Shown: positions 25,181 through 38,222, counted from the first letter of the stretch. The stretch: DNA of 64,000 bases from Erythrobacter sp. SD-21 (GCF_000181515.1 NZ_ABCG01000002.1:186001-250000), one strand, 5' to 3'. A program made the numbers and translations. Notes: generated by a model not told the origin, from the sequence alone.

Positions 25181-26728
25181 CTAGTCCGGCAGGCCCCGGC
25201 GTTCCGCTTCTGCGCGCAGCTCCGTCTTGAGCAGTTTGCCGATATGGCTGCGGGGCATCTCGTCGATCGCATGCAGCTGCGCGAGCCGCTGGGTCTTGCC
25301 GAGCCGCGCGTTCACCGACTCCCGCACTGCTTCCGCTTCGCGCGCGTCTTCGGCGAGCCGGACAAAGCCGACGGGCGTCTCGCCCCATCGGCGCGACGGC
25401 ACGCCGATTACCGCCGCTTCGAGGACGGTATCATCCTCGAGCAGCGCATTCTCAAGGTCGACGGGATAGATGTTGAACCCGCCCGAAATGATCATGTCCT
25501 TGGCGCGGCCGACGAGTTCGACGAAGCCTTGCGCATCGACGCGGCCGATATCGCCCATCCGCTGCCAGACCTCGCCCGTTTCGGGGTCGGTCCAGTAGCC
25601 TTCCTGCGTCTGCTCGGGCCGGTTCTTGTAGCCGCTCATCATGGTCTGGCTGCGGCCGACGAGGTTACCCGGCGTGCCGGGAGCGACCTCGCGATCCTGG
25701 TCGTCGAGCACTTTCAGCTCGCTGCCCGGCGCAGGCCGGCCGACGGTGTGGAGCTTGTCGGGAAACTTGTGCGCTTCGAGCAGGCAGACGACCCCGCCCT
25801 CGGTCATCGAATAGATTTCGATCAGCGCGCCCGGCATGCGCTCCAGCACCTCGCGCTTGAGTTGGGGCGAGAATGGCGCGGAAGTGCAGTATTTGAGCTG
25901 GAGCGACGAAAGGTCGAAATCGCCAAATCGCGGCTCATCCATCATGCGCTGGTATTGCACCGGGACCAGCATCGTGATCGTGGTGCGATCGGCCTCTGCA
26001 TGGGCGAGCCACCGCTCGGTTGCGAACTTGCCCATGACCCGGACGGTTCCCCCCGCTAGCAGCGCGGGCAGGAAGGCGACCATGGTGGTGTTCGAATAGA
26101 GCGGCGTCGTAGCCAGGCTGCGCACATCGAAGCCGTTCTCCAGCCAGCTTGCCGCCGTCGCCGCGAACTGCCGCCAGCGCATCTGATGCGAGTGGACGAT
26201 CCCCTTGGGGGTGCCCGTGGTGCCGCTTGAATAGATGATGTTGAACGGGTCCGAGGACTGGTGGTCGACCGGCGGGGCAACGGTGCCTTCGGGCGCCATC
26301 CACTCGTCCAACTCCTCGTCGAGCACGATGCATCGCATCCTGCGGGAGAACATGCTCCCCAACTCGCTCATCTTCGCGCGGTCGATGAAGATGTGGGTCG
26401 CGCCCGAATCGCTCGCCATGCCTTCGAGCTGCTCCGCGCTGGCGCTGGTGGTGAGCGGCGCCGCGACGCCGCCCGCCCGTACGGCAGCGAGGAAAACGAG
26501 CGCGTAGTTCACACTCGAAAGCCCGAGGATGGCGACCGACTGGCCGCGCTGCAGCCCCTCCTCGAGGAGCCTCGCCGCGATGCGCTCGACCCGGTCGCCA
26601 AGCTCTGCCCAGCTGAGGTCGCCCTTTTCGTCCTTCAGCGCGACCGTGTCGCCCAGCGCCTGCGCATTGGCGGAAATGATGTCGCTGAAATTGCCGAAGG
26701 GCTCGGCCAGTGGCTGATTCTCTCCCAT
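25181..26728 (-). CDS. Acyl-CoA synthetase / AMP-dependent ligase
   Basis: A 515-residue member of the adenylate-forming family (AMP-binding PF00501 plus C-terminal PF13193). The P-loop is Y-S-S-G-T-T-G-T-P-K-G, the aromatic A5 region is IYSMTEGG, the ribose-binding Asp is in MGDIGRVDAQGFV, and the C-terminal hinge and catalytic lysine region (G-R-A-K-D-M-I-I-S-G-G, then SHIGKLLK) is complete. It should activate a carboxylate, probably a fatty or aryl acid, as a CoA thioester via acyl-AMP. It follows sdaA by 35 bases, but no functional tie is evident. Confidence 0.88.
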   Translation of the reverse strand: MGENQPLAEPFGNFSDIISANAQALGDTVALKDEKGDLSWAELGDRVERIAARLLEEGLQRGQSVAILGLSSVNYALVFLAAVRAGGVAAPLTTSASAEQLEGMASDSGATHIFIDRAKMSELGSMFSRRMRCIVLDEELDEWMAPEGTVAPPVDHQSSDPFNIIYSSGTTGTPKGIVHSHQMRWRQFAATAASWLENGFDVRSLATTPLYSNTTMVAFLPALLAGGTVRVMGKFATERWLAHAEADRTTITMLVPVQYQRMMDEPRFGDFDLSSLQLKYCTSAPFSPQLKREVLERMPGALIEIYSMTEGGVVCLLEAHKFPDKLHTVGRPAPGSELKVLDDQDREVAPGTPGNLVGRSQTMMSGYKNRPEQTQEGYWTDPETGEVWQRMGDIGRVDAQGFVELVGRAKDMIISGGFNIYPVDLENALLEDDTVLEAAVIGVPSRRWGETPVGFVRLAEDAREAEAVRESVNARLGKTQRLAQLHAIDEMPRSHIGKLLKTELRAEAERRGLPD

Positions 26729-26763
26729 GCGTTTACCCTAGGGGGACGGCGGCATGTGTCGAG

Positions 26764-28149
26764 TCAGCATTCGATGACGTTCACCGCGAGCCCGCCCTGG
26801 CTGGTTTCCTTGTACTTGTTGCTCATGTCGAGACCGGTCTGGCGCATAGTCTCGATCACCTGGTCGAGGCTGACTAACGTTTCCGCGCCCGTGCGGTGGA
26901 GCGCGAGGCGTGCGGCGTTGACCGCTTTCACCGCCCCGATCGCGTTGCGCTCGATACAGGGCACCTGCACCAGCCCGCCGACCGGATCGCAGGTGAGTCC
27001 GAGGTTGTGCTCCATGCCGATCTCGGCGGCGCTGGCGATCTGCACGGGTGAGGCACCCCATAGCGCGGCGAGGCCGCCCGCTGCCATGGAGCAGGCAACC
27101 CCTACCTCGCCCTGGCAGCCCATCTCCGCACCCGAGATGCTGGCGCGCTGCTTGTAAAGGAGGCCGATTGCGCCCGCCGTCAGCAGGAAGGTCCGGCGGC
27201 TGTCGCGGCACGGGTCCTCGCCTGCGGTCACGCAATAAAAGCGGATCACGGCGGGGATGATGCCCGCCGCGCCATTGGTGGGCGCGGTCACGACACGGCC
27301 TCCCGCCGCGTTCTCCTCGTTCACCGCCATGGCGTAACAATTAAGCCAGTCGAACAGTTGCTCGCGCTCGTTCGATTGCGGATTGGCGGAGAGATTGTCC
27401 CACAGGTCCGGCGCGCGGCGTTCGACCTTGAGGCCGCCCGGCAGGATGCCGCGCTGGGTCAGCCCGCGCTCGATACATTGATCCATCGCGCGCGTCACGC
27501 GGTCGATCCCCTCCAGCGTCTGCTCGCGAGGCCGGAAGACGTCCTCATTGGCCAGCACGAGGTCCGCAATCGTCATGCCGGTCGCCTTGCAGCTGGCGAG
27601 CAGTTCGGCGGCGCTGGTGAAGTCGAAGGGCGCCAAGGTGCCGGTGTTGATCCGGTCGTCCTTGGGCTTACGCTTCAATTGCGCCTCGGAAGCCACGAAG
27701 CCGCCACCAGTCGAATAATAGGTCCGCTCCATCAGCACCGCGCCCGATGCATCTTCGGCGCGGATCGTCATGCCGTTAGGATGGAGGTCGGGGATGATGT
27801 GGCCGGCCAGCTCGATATCGGCCTTGGGATCGAACGCGATCTCGCGCTTGCCACCCAGCGAAAGGCGCCCTGCCTCGCGCATACGGGCGAGCGCGGCAGC
27901 CGCCTCGTCGGGGCAGGTGCGATCGGGGGCGAAGCCCATCAGGCCGAGGATCGAGGCATCGAGGGTCCCATGACCCACGCCGGTCAGCGCCAGCGAGCCC
28001 TGCAACTGGGTGTGCACCCGAGCCGTCCGCTCCAGCTTTTCCGCCTTGGCCAGCGCCTTCACGAAGGTCCGCGCGATCCGCATCGGACCCACGGTGTGCG
28101 AGGAGGAAGGACCGATCCCGATCCGGAAGATGTCGAGCACCGAAAGCAT
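26764..28149 (-). CDS. sdaA: L-serine ammonia-lyase, iron-sulfur-dependent
   Basis: A 461-residue single-chain serine deaminase forming pyruvate and ammonia. The N-terminal SDH-beta domain opens with [17 protein letters not shown], and the C-terminal SDH-alpha domain holds the cysteines for the [4Fe-4S] cluster ([38 protein letters not shown]). The start at 28149 (MLSVLDIF) matches the family's N-terminus; the frame upstream overlaps the gyrB promoter and is not coding. It is divergent from gyrB. Confidence 0.95.
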   Translation of the reverse strand: MLSVLDIFRIGIGPSSSHTVGPMRIARTFVKALAKAEKLERTARVHTQLQGSLALTGVGHGTLDASILGLMGFAPDRTCPDEAAAALARMREAGRLSLGGKREIAFDPKADIELAGHIIPDLHPNGMTIRAEDASGAVLMERTYYSTGGGFVASEAQLKRKPKDDRINTGTLAPFDFTSAAELLASCKATGMTIADLVLANEDVFRPREQTLEGIDRVTRAMDQCIERGLTQRGILPGGLKVERRAPDLWDNLSANPQSNEREQLFDWLNCYAMAVNEENAAGGRVVTAPTNGAAGIIPAVIRFYCVTAGEDPCRDSRRTFLLTAGAIGLLYKQRASISGAEMGCQGEVGVACSMAAGGLAALWGASPVQIASAAEIGMEHNLGLTCDPVGGLVQVPCIERNAIGAVKAVNAARLALHRTGAETLVSLDQVIETMRQTGLDMSNKYKETSQGGLAVNVIEC

Positions 28150-28226
28150 GAGCCATGGATGCGCCCTGACGCGACTTAAATCAACCGGTTTCAGTTGAAA
28201 CTTGTCCGCCTTTTGCCTGTGGGTAA

Positions 28227-30803
<2,577 letters not shown>

Positions 30804-30825
30804 TCGCGGCTCGAAGGGGGCAGGG

Positions 30826-31899
30826 ATGAGCGAAGGCGCGGCAACGAACCGTCTCGAACAGGGGGGCTTCCTCCTGTTCCTCGCCGCGATCTCGCTGGCC
30901 TTGCTGGCGGTGGTCCTGCCCTTCTTCCAGCCGCTGCTCTGGGCGGTGCTGGCGGCGATCCTGTTCCAGCCGCTCTACCGCTGGTTCCTCACCCGAAGGA
31001 AGGGGCGCGAGACGCAGGCCGCGCTGCTCACGCTCTTGGTGATCCTACTTGCGGTGGTCCTGCCTGCGCTGTGGATCGGCTCGGCGGTCGTCGCCGAGGC
31101 AACCCGGCTCTTCCTCGCCTTCCGCGACGGGCAGATCGATGTCGCCATGTATTTCGAGCAGGTGTTCTCCGCCCTCCCCGCCAATATCCAGGCCTCGCTC
31201 GACAGGGCAGGCCTCGGCGATCTGGGCGAGGTTCAGGCGCAGGCGACCGAATTCGTGCAGGCCAGCCTTGGCCTCATCGCGCAGCAGGCGCTTGCCATCG
31301 GCGGGAGCGTCTTCGGCTTCGTTCTTGGCTTTGCCATCGCGCTCTATGTCGGCTTCTTCCTCCTGCGCGATGGCCGCGCAATCAGTGAACAGATGCTGGC
31401 CGCCCTGCCCTTCGAACGCGGCATTGCCGACCGGCTGGCCGAGCGCTTCCTCGTCCTCGTGCGCGCGACGATCAAGGGCTCGGTGGTGGTCGGCCTCGTG
31501 CAGGGCGCGCTCGGCGCGTTCACTTTCTGGATCGTCGGCATCCCATCGGTCCTGCTCTTGGGCGTGATTATGGCCATCGCCTCGCTGTTGCCTGCTGTCG
31601 GCCCCGCCATCGTCTGGGTACCCGCCGCGATCTATCTGCTGGCGACCGGCGCCATCTGGCAAGGCGTCGTGGTGATCGTCTCGGGAGTGGCCGTAATCGG
31701 CATGATCGACAACGTCTTGCGCCCGATCCTCGTCGGCCGCGACACCGGCATCCCTGACTGGTTGATCCTTATCACGACCTTGGGCGGCATCGCGCTGTTC
31801 GGCCTGTCGGGCATCGTCATCGGCCCGCTGGTCGCCGGCCTCTTCCTTGCCGGCTGGAGCATCCTCGGCGAGCAGCGCGCGAGGCCCGCCGCCACCTAG
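30826..31899 (+). CDS. AI-2E family transporter (PerM-like)
   Basis: A 357-residue integral membrane protein with the usual eight hydrophobic segments: a pair at the N-terminus (about residues 14-48), one around 65-85, a central soluble loop (90-150), and the rest in the C-terminal half. P-x-V-G-P-A-I-V-W-V-P-A-A and the ending glycine-rich helices (GLSGIVIGPLVAGLFLAGW) are typical of PF01594. These permeases are named for autoinducer-2 export but most have unproven substrates. It starts 22 bases after gyrB and may be read through from it. Its stop overlaps the convergent gene by 4 bases. Confidence 0.9.
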   Translation: MSEGAATNRLEQGGFLLFLAAISLALLAVVLPFFQPLLWAVLAAILFQPLYRWFLTRRKGRETQAALLTLLVILLAVVLPALWIGSAVVAEATRLFLAFRDGQIDVAMYFEQVFSALPANIQASLDRAGLGDLGEVQAQATEFVQASLGLIAQQALAIGGSVFGFVLGFAIALYVGFFLLRDGRAISEQMLAALPFERGIADRLAERFLVLVRATIKGSVVVGLVQGALGAFTFWIVGIPSVLLLGVIMAIASLLPAVGPAIVWVPAAIYLLATGAIWQGVVVIVSGVAVIGMIDNVLRPILVGRDTGIPDWLILITTLGGIALFGLSGIVIGPLVAGLFLAGWSILGEQRARPAAT

Positions 31900-32423
31900 T
31901 CGATCGGCGAGGGCCCCAGCGCAGGGTTGAGCATCATAATGTGATTGAGCCAGCTCTTGGGCTTGCGCAGCAGCTTCCTGGGATATTCTATTTCGAGCCC
32001 CATGATCCGCCCGATCTCGCCCACAAAATGGATGCAGTTGCGCGTGTCGAGATCGTAATACTTGCCGGGAGCGTTCCGCCAGGCTTCTACCATCGCGCGG
32101 ACCTCGCGATATTGCGCATCGGTCATGGCGAGCGTGAAGTGGCGATTGGTCCGCGTCAGCCACTTTTCCTTTTCGGTCATTACGATGTGCTTCACCGGGC
32201 CGGCAAGCACCGCAGGGCCGGCGCTTTTGGCCGAAAAGCCGAAGTTCTGCTTCACCGGGGTGCCGTCCTCCAGCGTTCCTTCCATCGACACGAAAGTGTG
32301 CGGGTATCGACCGGCAAGGATCGAACCGTTGAAGGAATGGAAGGTGATATCGACCGCCGCAGCCGCCATGGACGACCAGGCGAAAGCCAGCAGCAACAAG
32401 GCAGAGCGGAGAATGCGAACCAT
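31896..32423 (-). CDS. Unknown exported protein
   Basis: A 175-residue protein with a signal peptide (MVRILRSALLLLAFAWSSMAAAA). The mature part includes TRTNRHFTLAMTDAQYREVR and KYYDLDTRNCIHFVGEIGR; the N-C-I-H-F-V element recalls cysteine-peptidase-like folds but no full catalytic set is visible, so function is left open. It overlaps the 3' end of the AI-2E gene (convergent). putA ends 49 bases upstream on the same strand. Confidence 0.75.
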   Translation of the reverse strand: MVRILRSALLLLAFAWSSMAAAAVDITFHSFNGSILAGRYPHTFVSMEGTLEDGTPVKQNFGFSAKSAGPAVLAGPVKHIVMTEKEKWLTRTNRHFTLAMTDAQYREVRAMVEAWRNAPGKYYDLDTRNCIHFVGEIGRIMGLEIEYPRKLLRKPKSWLNHIMMLNPALGPSPID

Positions 32424-32472
32424 GAGGCGGACTTAAAGCACCCACCCCATGGATTCGCAATGACTTACCCGG

Positions 32473-35400
32473 TCAGCTCGCCAGCAGGGTCGCGTTACCG
32501 CCCGCCGCCGTGGTGTCGATGCACACAACCCGTTCGGTGGCAAAGCGCGCGACGTAATGCGGGCCGCCGGCCTTGGGCCCGGTGCCCGACAGGCCCTCTC
32601 CGCCGAAGGGCTGGCTTTCCACCACCGCCCCGATCTGGTTGCGGTTGACGTAGAAATTGCCGACCCGGGCGCGCGCTTCGATGAAGGCGCGCATGTCGTC
32701 GTTACGCGAATGCAGGCCCAGCGTGAGGCCGTATCCGGTGGCGTTGATCTCCTCCATCACGCGCGCGATATCGGCCGCCTTGTATTTCACAACGTGGAGC
32801 ACCGGCCCGAAGTTCTCGCGCTTGAGGTCGAGGATGGAATCGAGCTCGATGATCGTCGGCGCAACGTAGCAGCCTTTGGACGACCCGCGGTGCAGTTTGC
32901 GGCGCCAGACCTGTGATCCCCCGGTCTTCCGGCGGGCGATATGGCGTTCGAGCGAGGTCTTCGCATCGGGGTCGATCACAGGGCCGACATCAGTGGCGAG
33001 GTTCTCGGGATTGCCGATTACCAGCGCCTCGAACGCCCCGCGGATCATCGCCAGCATCTCGTCGTAGACATCCTCCTGAATATGGAGGACGCGCAGCGCC
33101 GAGCAGCGCTGGCCTGCGCTCTGGAAGGCCGAAGCGACCACGTCGCGCGTCACCTGTTCGGGCAGCGCGGTGGAATCGACGATCATCGCGTTCTGGCCGC
33201 CGGTCTCGGCGATGAAGGTGGCGATCGGACCGTCGCGCCCGGCAAGGCTGCGGTTGATCGCCTGCGCGGTCTGAGTCGAACCGGTAAAGGCCACGCCGGC
33301 AATGCGCGGGTCGGAGGTGATCATCTCGCCGACGTCGCCCGCGCCCGGCAGCAGCTGGAAGGCTTCTTCGGGAATGCCCGCCTCATGGCACAGCTCGACC
33401 GCGAGCGCGGCGATCAGCGGAGTCTGCTCGGCCGGCTTGGCAACGACCGTGTTGCCCGACGCCAACGCAGCAGCGGGAGGACCGATGAAGATGGCTAGCG
33501 GGAAGTTCCACGGGGAGATGCAGGCGAAGACGCCGCGGCCCGCCATGGACAGGCGGTTTTCCTCACCCGTGGGTCCGGGCAGCGGGATGGGTCCGGCGAA
33601 CAGGCGCCGCGCCTCGGTGGCGTAGTAGCGCAGGAAGTCGACCGCCTCGCGCAGTTCGAGCACAGCGTCCTGAAGCGTCTTGCCCGCCTCGCGCTGGCAC
33701 AGCGAAAGGAACTCGTCGGTGTGGTCTTCGAAGAGATCGGCCGCCGCTTCCAGCAGCAGGGCGCGTTTTTCGCCGCCAAGCGCGTTCCAGCCGGGCTGGA
33801 TCGCCTCGGCGCGCGCAATCGCTTCCTCGACCTCGAAATCGAGCGCATCGCGGCGCGTGCCGACCTGCGCGGTGAGATCGTGCGGCTTGTTGATCGGCGC
33901 CATCTCGCCTTCCGCCGAAGACATGAAGGTGGGCTCGGCCACCCACTGCTTCGCGTCCAGCTTTTCGAGCCGCGCCAGTAGCGGGTCGCGCACCAGCGGA
34001 TCCGACAGGTCGATCCCGGCGGAGTTCGGCCGGTTCGGGAAAATGTCGGCCGGAAGCGGGATCGACGGATTGCGGTAGGGTTCGAGCGCGCGCATGTCCG
34101 CCACCGGGCAGGTGACGAGGTCCGCCACCGGTACTTCGGCATCGGCCATTCGGTTGACGAAGCTGGAGTTGGCGCCGTTTTCCAGCAGGCGGCGCACGAG
34201 ATAGGCGAGCAGGTCCTTGTGCGTTCCGGTCGGTGCGTAGATGCGCACGTTGGTCTTCCGGTTTCCTTCGGCCTGCGCAAGCGCGCCATAGACGTCTTCG
34301 CCCATGCCGTGCAGGCGCTGGAACTCGAACTCCTTACCGTTCGCCAGCGCCTTCACCGCGCCGATCGTATAGGCGTTATGCGTCGCAAAGGCGGCGTAGA
34401 TCACGTCGTCGCACGCGAGCAGCTTTTCCGCGCAGGCAAGGTAGCTGACATCGGTGCCGAGCTTGCGGGTGAAGACGGGGAAATCGGTGAACCCGCCCAC
34501 CTGGCTGAGCTTGATTTCGGTATCCCAATAGGCACCCTTTACCAGCCGTACGAAGAATTTGCGGTCGTATTTGCGTCCCAGCCGCGCGATCCAGTCGCAC
34601 ATTGGCAACCCGCGCTTCTGATAGGCCTGGATGGCAAGGCCGAAGCCCTCCCACCGGCTGCCGTCAGGGCGGATGAAGAGGCTGTCATCGCGGGCCAGCG
34701 CCTCGATGATGTCCATCGACAGCTCCAGCCGGTCGGCCTCCTCGGCGTCGATGGTGAAGTGGATATTCGCATCGCGCGCCTTGGTCATCAGGTGGCGGAC
34801 GATGGGCAAGAGATCACCCACGGCCTTGTCGGCGTGAAGGAATGTGTATTTCGGACTCAGGGCGGAGAGCTTCACTGAAATGCCGGGGCTGGTCGAGACC
34901 TTGCCCGATGCCTCGCGCACCAGCCGGTCGATCGCGCGCTCGTATGCGGTGGCGTAGCGTTCGGCATCGGCATAGGTCATTGCCGCTTCGCCGAGCATGT
35001 CGAAGCTATGCGTCAGCCCCTTGGCGCGTTCGGGCGCGGCGCGCTTGAGGCTTTCGTTGATGGTTCGCCCATAGACGAATTGGCCGCCGAGGATGCGCAT
35101 GGCGGTGTGCGTGGCCTTGCGGATGACCGGCTCGCCCAGCCGGTTCATGGCGCGCTTCAGCGTCGTACCCATGCCCTTTTGCGCCTCTTCGGGCTTTTCG
35201 AGCACTTCGCCGGTCAACATCAGCGAGAAAGTCGCCGCGTTAACGAAGGTGGAGGAGCTTTCGCCGACATGTTCGGACCAGTCGATATCGCCGATCTTGT
35301 CGCGGATCAGCGCGTCGGCGCTCGCCGCATCGGGCACGCGCAGCAGCGCCTCGGCGAGGCACATGAGCGCAACGCCTTCTTCGGTCGCGAGGCCGTATTG

Positions 35401-35610
35401 GTGGAGGAAAGCGTCGATGCCGGAGGCTTTGCGGCGGCGTGCGCCTTCGATCAGCTTCCCAGCCAGCGCTGCCGCTTCCTCATGCTTCGCCTCGGCGCCT
35501 GCCGCCTGCGCCATGCGCTGGGCGACACAGGCGTTCTCTTCCGCGCGATAGGCCTCGCGCAGATCCTGGCGAGAGATAGGGGTAAGGCGAACGGGATCGT
35601 GCAGGGCCAT
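32473..35610 (-). CDS. putA: Bifunctional proline dehydrogenase / P5C dehydrogenase
   Basis: A 1045-residue PutA that oxidises proline to glutamate in two steps. The FAD-dependent proline dehydrogenase barrel spans about 180-480 (VSTSPGISVKLSALSPKY, then KGAYWDTEIK). The NAD-dependent aldehyde dehydrogenase spans about 540-1010, with the catalytic glutamate in FIAETGGQNA and the cysteine in SAGQRCSALR. The N-terminus begins directly with the arm domain and lacks the ribbon-helix-helix DNA-binding domain of E. coli PutA, so it is not a self-repressor. Start ATG at 35610 has GGAG ahead; an ATG 24 bases upstream is possible. Confidence 0.95.
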   Translation of the reverse strand: MALHDPVRLTPISRQDLREAYRAEENACVAQRMAQAAGAEAKHEEAAALAGKLIEGARRRKASGIDAFLHQYGLATEEGVALMCLAEALLRVPDAASADALIRDKIGDIDWSEHVGESSSTFVNAATFSLMLTGEVLEKPEEAQKGMGTTLKRAMNRLGEPVIRKATHTAMRILGGQFVYGRTINESLKRAAPERAKGLTHSFDMLGEAAMTYADAERYATAYERAIDRLVREASGKVSTSPGISVKLSALSPKYTFLHADKAVGDLLPIVRHLMTKARDANIHFTIDAEEADRLELSMDIIEALARDDSLFIRPDGSRWEGFGLAIQAYQKRGLPMCDWIARLGRKYDRKFFVRLVKGAYWDTEIKLSQVGGFTDFPVFTRKLGTDVSYLACAEKLLACDDVIYAAFATHNAYTIGAVKALANGKEFEFQRLHGMGEDVYGALAQAEGNRKTNVRIYAPTGTHKDLLAYLVRRLLENGANSSFVNRMADAEVPVADLVTCPVADMRALEPYRNPSIPLPADIFPNRPNSAGIDLSDPLVRDPLLARLEKLDAKQWVAEPTFMSSAEGEMAPINKPHDLTAQVGTRRDALDFEVEEAIARAEAIQPGWNALGGEKRALLLEAAADLFEDHTDEFLSLCQREAGKTLQDAVLELREAVDFLRYYATEARRLFAGPIPLPGPTGEENRLSMAGRGVFACISPWNFPLAIFIGPPAAALASGNTVVAKPAEQTPLIAALAVELCHEAGIPEEAFQLLPGAGDVGEMITSDPRIAGVAFTGSTQTAQAINRSLAGRDGPIATFIAETGGQNAMIVDSTALPEQVTRDVVASAFQSAGQRCSALRVLHIQEDVYDEMLAMIRGAFEALVIGNPENLATDVGPVIDPDAKTSLERHIARRKTGGSQVWRRKLHRGSSKGCYVAPTIIELDSILDLKRENFGPVLHVVKYKAADIARVMEEINATGYGLTLGLHSRNDDMRAFIEARARVGNFYVNRNQIGAVVESQPFGGEGLSGTGPKAGGPHYVARFATERVVCIDTTAAGGNATLLAS

Positions 35611-35694
35611 GCGACTCCAAGGCTTGGGGTTCAATCAGGGGCACTTGGACCCGACCCCACCTGCTTTCAAGCTTTGTGAGCGGGCGCGTGCCTA

Positions 35695-37182
35695 TCACCC
35701 GCGCTCTTCGAACCAGCGCGTCACAGCCTCTTGCGCCTCTTGCGAGAGGTGCAGCGCGAGTTTGCTGCGTCGCCACAGCACGTCCTCAGCCGTGCGAGTG
35801 AATTCGTGGGCGACGAGATAGGCAAGTTCCGCCTCGTAGAGATCGCCACCGAAATGCGTGCCGAGATTGTCCAGCGAGGCGGCGTCCCCGATCAGCGTGT
35901 CGATCCGCGTGCCATAGGCGCGGGCGAGGCGCAGCAGCATTTCGGGCGGTATCCAGTCCAGCCGCTCGCTCGCTTCCCAGAGGAAATTGGCGAAGTCGGC
36001 GTCTTTCATCTCGCCGCCGGGAAGCGGGGCGCCGCGGGTCCAGGCCTCGCCCGGGATCTCCATATGGCGCGACAGCTTGGCGAGCGCGTGTTCGGCGAGC
36101 TTGCGATAGGTGGTGATCTTGCCACCATAGACCGAGAGGATGGGCGCTCCGCCACTTGCCTCGACTTCGAAAACGTAGTCGCGCGTGACCGTGCTGTTGC
36201 TGGCCGCCTTGTCTTCGTAGAGCGGGCGCACGCCAGCGTAGGTATGGACGATGTCCTCCTCGGTCACCCCGCTCTTGAAATAATGCGTCACCGCCTCGCG
36301 CAGGTAGCGGCGCTCTTCCGCGCTGATCTCCACATGGTCGAGATCGCCGTCATAGAGCATGTCGGTCGTCCCGATCAGTGTGTAGTCGCGCTCGTAGGGA
36401 ATGGCGAAGACGATACGCTTGTCGGCATGCTGGAAGATATAGGCGTGTTCACCCGGATAGGCGCGGGGGACCACGATATGACTGCCCTTCACCAGCCTGA
36501 GATGCGCCGGCGTGCCCTGCCCCAATGCAGCCTTGGCAATGCGGTCAACGAAAGGGCCTCCGGCGTTGACCACCGCCTTTGCCCGCGCCACGCGCTCGCC
36601 CTTCGCGTCATGCAGGGTGGCAAGCCAGTGATCTTCGTGCCGCGCGAGGGCGGTGCAGCGGGTGCGCGTGGCGATGGTTGCGCCGCGCGCTTCGGCATCC
36701 ATGGCGCTGAGCACGACAAGGCGCGAATCCTCCACCCAGCAGTCGGAATATTCGAAACCGGCGGTCAGCCGGTCCTGCAGGATGGCGCGGTGCGGCGCGG
36801 TCTTGAGGCTGACCTTCTTCGATCGCGGCAAGCGCCCGCGCCCGCCAAGCCGGTCGTAGAGCGCGAGACCCGCGAGCAGCATCCATTTGGGGCGCATTTT
36901 CGGCTCGTGCGGCAGGACGAAACGCAGCGGCCAGATGATATGCGGTGCGGCCTCCAGCAGCACTTCGCGCTCGCGCAGGGATTCCGCCACCAGCCGGAAT
37001 TCGAAATGTTCGAGATAGCGTAAGCCCCCATGGACCAGCTTGGTGCTGGCCGAGGACGTGTGCGAGGCAAGGTCGTCCTTCTCCACCAGCAGCACGGACA
37101 GTCCCCGGCCCGCGGCATCGCGCGCGATGCCGGCGCCGTTGATACCGCCGCCGATGACGAGCAGATCGACCGTTTCGCTCAT
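35695..37182 (-). CDS. glpD: Glycerol-3-phosphate dehydrogenase (aerobic type)
   Basis: A 495-residue FAD enzyme that oxidises glycerol-3-phosphate to DHAP, feeding electrons to quinone at the inner membrane. The N-terminal dinucleotide motif is VIGGGINGAGIARDAAGRG, followed by HTSSASTKLVHGGLRYLE, and the C-terminal domain is complete (DAF family). The start is the ATG at 37182, which overlaps the stop of mtnP in an ATGA; an upstream in-frame start was rejected because it lies inside mtnP. glpF and glpK are not adjacent. Confidence 0.95.
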   Translation of the reverse strand: MSETVDLLVIGGGINGAGIARDAAGRGLSVLLVEKDDLASHTSSASTKLVHGGLRYLEHFEFRLVAESLREREVLLEAAPHIIWPLRFVLPHEPKMRPKWMLLAGLALYDRLGGRGRLPRSKKVSLKTAPHRAILQDRLTAGFEYSDCWVEDSRLVVLSAMDAEARGATIATRTRCTALARHEDHWLATLHDAKGERVARAKAVVNAGGPFVDRIAKAALGQGTPAHLRLVKGSHIVVPRAYPGEHAYIFQHADKRIVFAIPYERDYTLIGTTDMLYDGDLDHVEISAEERRYLREAVTHYFKSGVTEEDIVHTYAGVRPLYEDKAASNSTVTRDYVFEVEASGGAPILSVYGGKITTYRKLAEHALAKLSRHMEIPGEAWTRGAPLPGGEMKDADFANFLWEASERLDWIPPEMLLRLARAYGTRIDTLIGDAASLDNLGTHFGGDLYEAELAYLVAHEFTRTAEDVLWRRSKLALHLSQEAQEAVTRWFEERG

Positions 37183-38051
37183 CCTGCGCGGAAGAGACGC
37201 CCGGCCACCGCGTCGAGCTTGGTCATCAGCTCGCGGTCGTGCTTTTCGGGCGCGGTGATGACGCAATCGTCGAGCGCGCGGTCGATCGGCGAGGGCGTGC
37301 GCTTCTTGGGCAGGCCCTTGCAGAATTTCTCGACCGTCTTGACCGCGAGCTCGGCGTTCTTGCCCATCTGTTCGATGATCTCGGTGATGTCGACCGAGGC
37401 TTCGCCCTCGCGCCAGCTATCCCAGTCGGTGACCATGGCGAGCATGGCGTAAGGCAGCTCCGCCTCGCGGGCGAGCTTGGCCTCGGGCATGCCGGTCATG
37501 CCGATCACCTCGGCGCCCCAGTGGCGGTAGAGGCGGCTTTCGGCGCGGGTGGAGAATTGCGGGCCTTCCATGGCGAGATAGGTCGCGCCCATGGTCACCT
37601 CGCCGCCCGCCTTTTCGACCGCCTTGGCCGCGTGCTTGAACAGGCGCTCGCACACCGGTTCGGCCATGGAGACATGGGCGACGAAGCCGTTGTCGAAGAA
37701 GGTCGACGGGCGCCCCCTGGTGTTGTCGATGAATTGGTCGACTGCGACGAAGCGGCCCGGCGGCAGCTCTTCCGACAGCGATCCCACCGCGCTGATGGCG
37801 AGGATGTCGGTGCAGCCCGCGCGTTTCAGCGCATCGATATTGGCCCGCGCATCGACCCCGCTCGGGATATGACCATGCCCGCGGCCGTGGCGCGGCAGGA
37901 AGCGCACGCGAACATGGCCGATCGTCCCGCACAGGATCTTGTCCGAAGGCTTGCCCCAGGGAGAGGAGACCTCGATCCACTGGCGATCTTCGAGCGCCTC
38001 CATCGCATAGAGGCCCGAGCCCCCGATAATACCGATGGTCCATTCGCTCAT
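37179..38051 (-). CDS. mtnP: S-methyl-5'-thioadenosine phosphorylase
   Basis: A 290-residue PNP-family enzyme that cleaves methylthioadenosine to adenine and methylthioribose-1-phosphate in methionine salvage. IGIIGGSGLY at the N-terminus, phosphate-binding RHGRGHGHIP, NIDALKRAGC, and TYLAMEGPQFSTRAESRLYR with the family Met and Glu are all present. It is the first gene of a leftward unit mtnP-glpD with a 4-base overlap. Other salvage genes (mtnA-D) are not in the window. Confidence 0.95.
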   Translation of the reverse strand: MSEWTIGIIGGSGLYAMEALEDRQWIEVSSPWGKPSDKILCGTIGHVRVRFLPRHGRGHGHIPSGVDARANIDALKRAGCTDILAISAVGSLSEELPPGRFVAVDQFIDNTRGRPSTFFDNGFVAHVSMAEPVCERLFKHAAKAVEKAGGEVTMGATYLAMEGPQFSTRAESRLYRHWGAEVIGMTGMPEAKLAREAELPYAMLAMVTDWDSWREGEASVDITEIIEQMGKNAELAVKTVEKFCKGLPKKRTPSPIDRALDDCVITAPEKHDRELMTKLDAVAGRLFRAG

Positions 38052-38222
38052 GTAGTCTTGTTCCCTGTTGTCCCACGCGCCTTGCCTAAAAAGGCGTCAC
38101 CGCGCGGTTGTCGCTTTGGGTTAACGAGCCTGAAGGGGTGGAGAAAGCGCAAGCGCAAGTAAAGCCTGCATTTGGCCCGCCACCCCGCAAACCTATTCAT
38201 GCTGCAACGCAACAGGTTTCCT

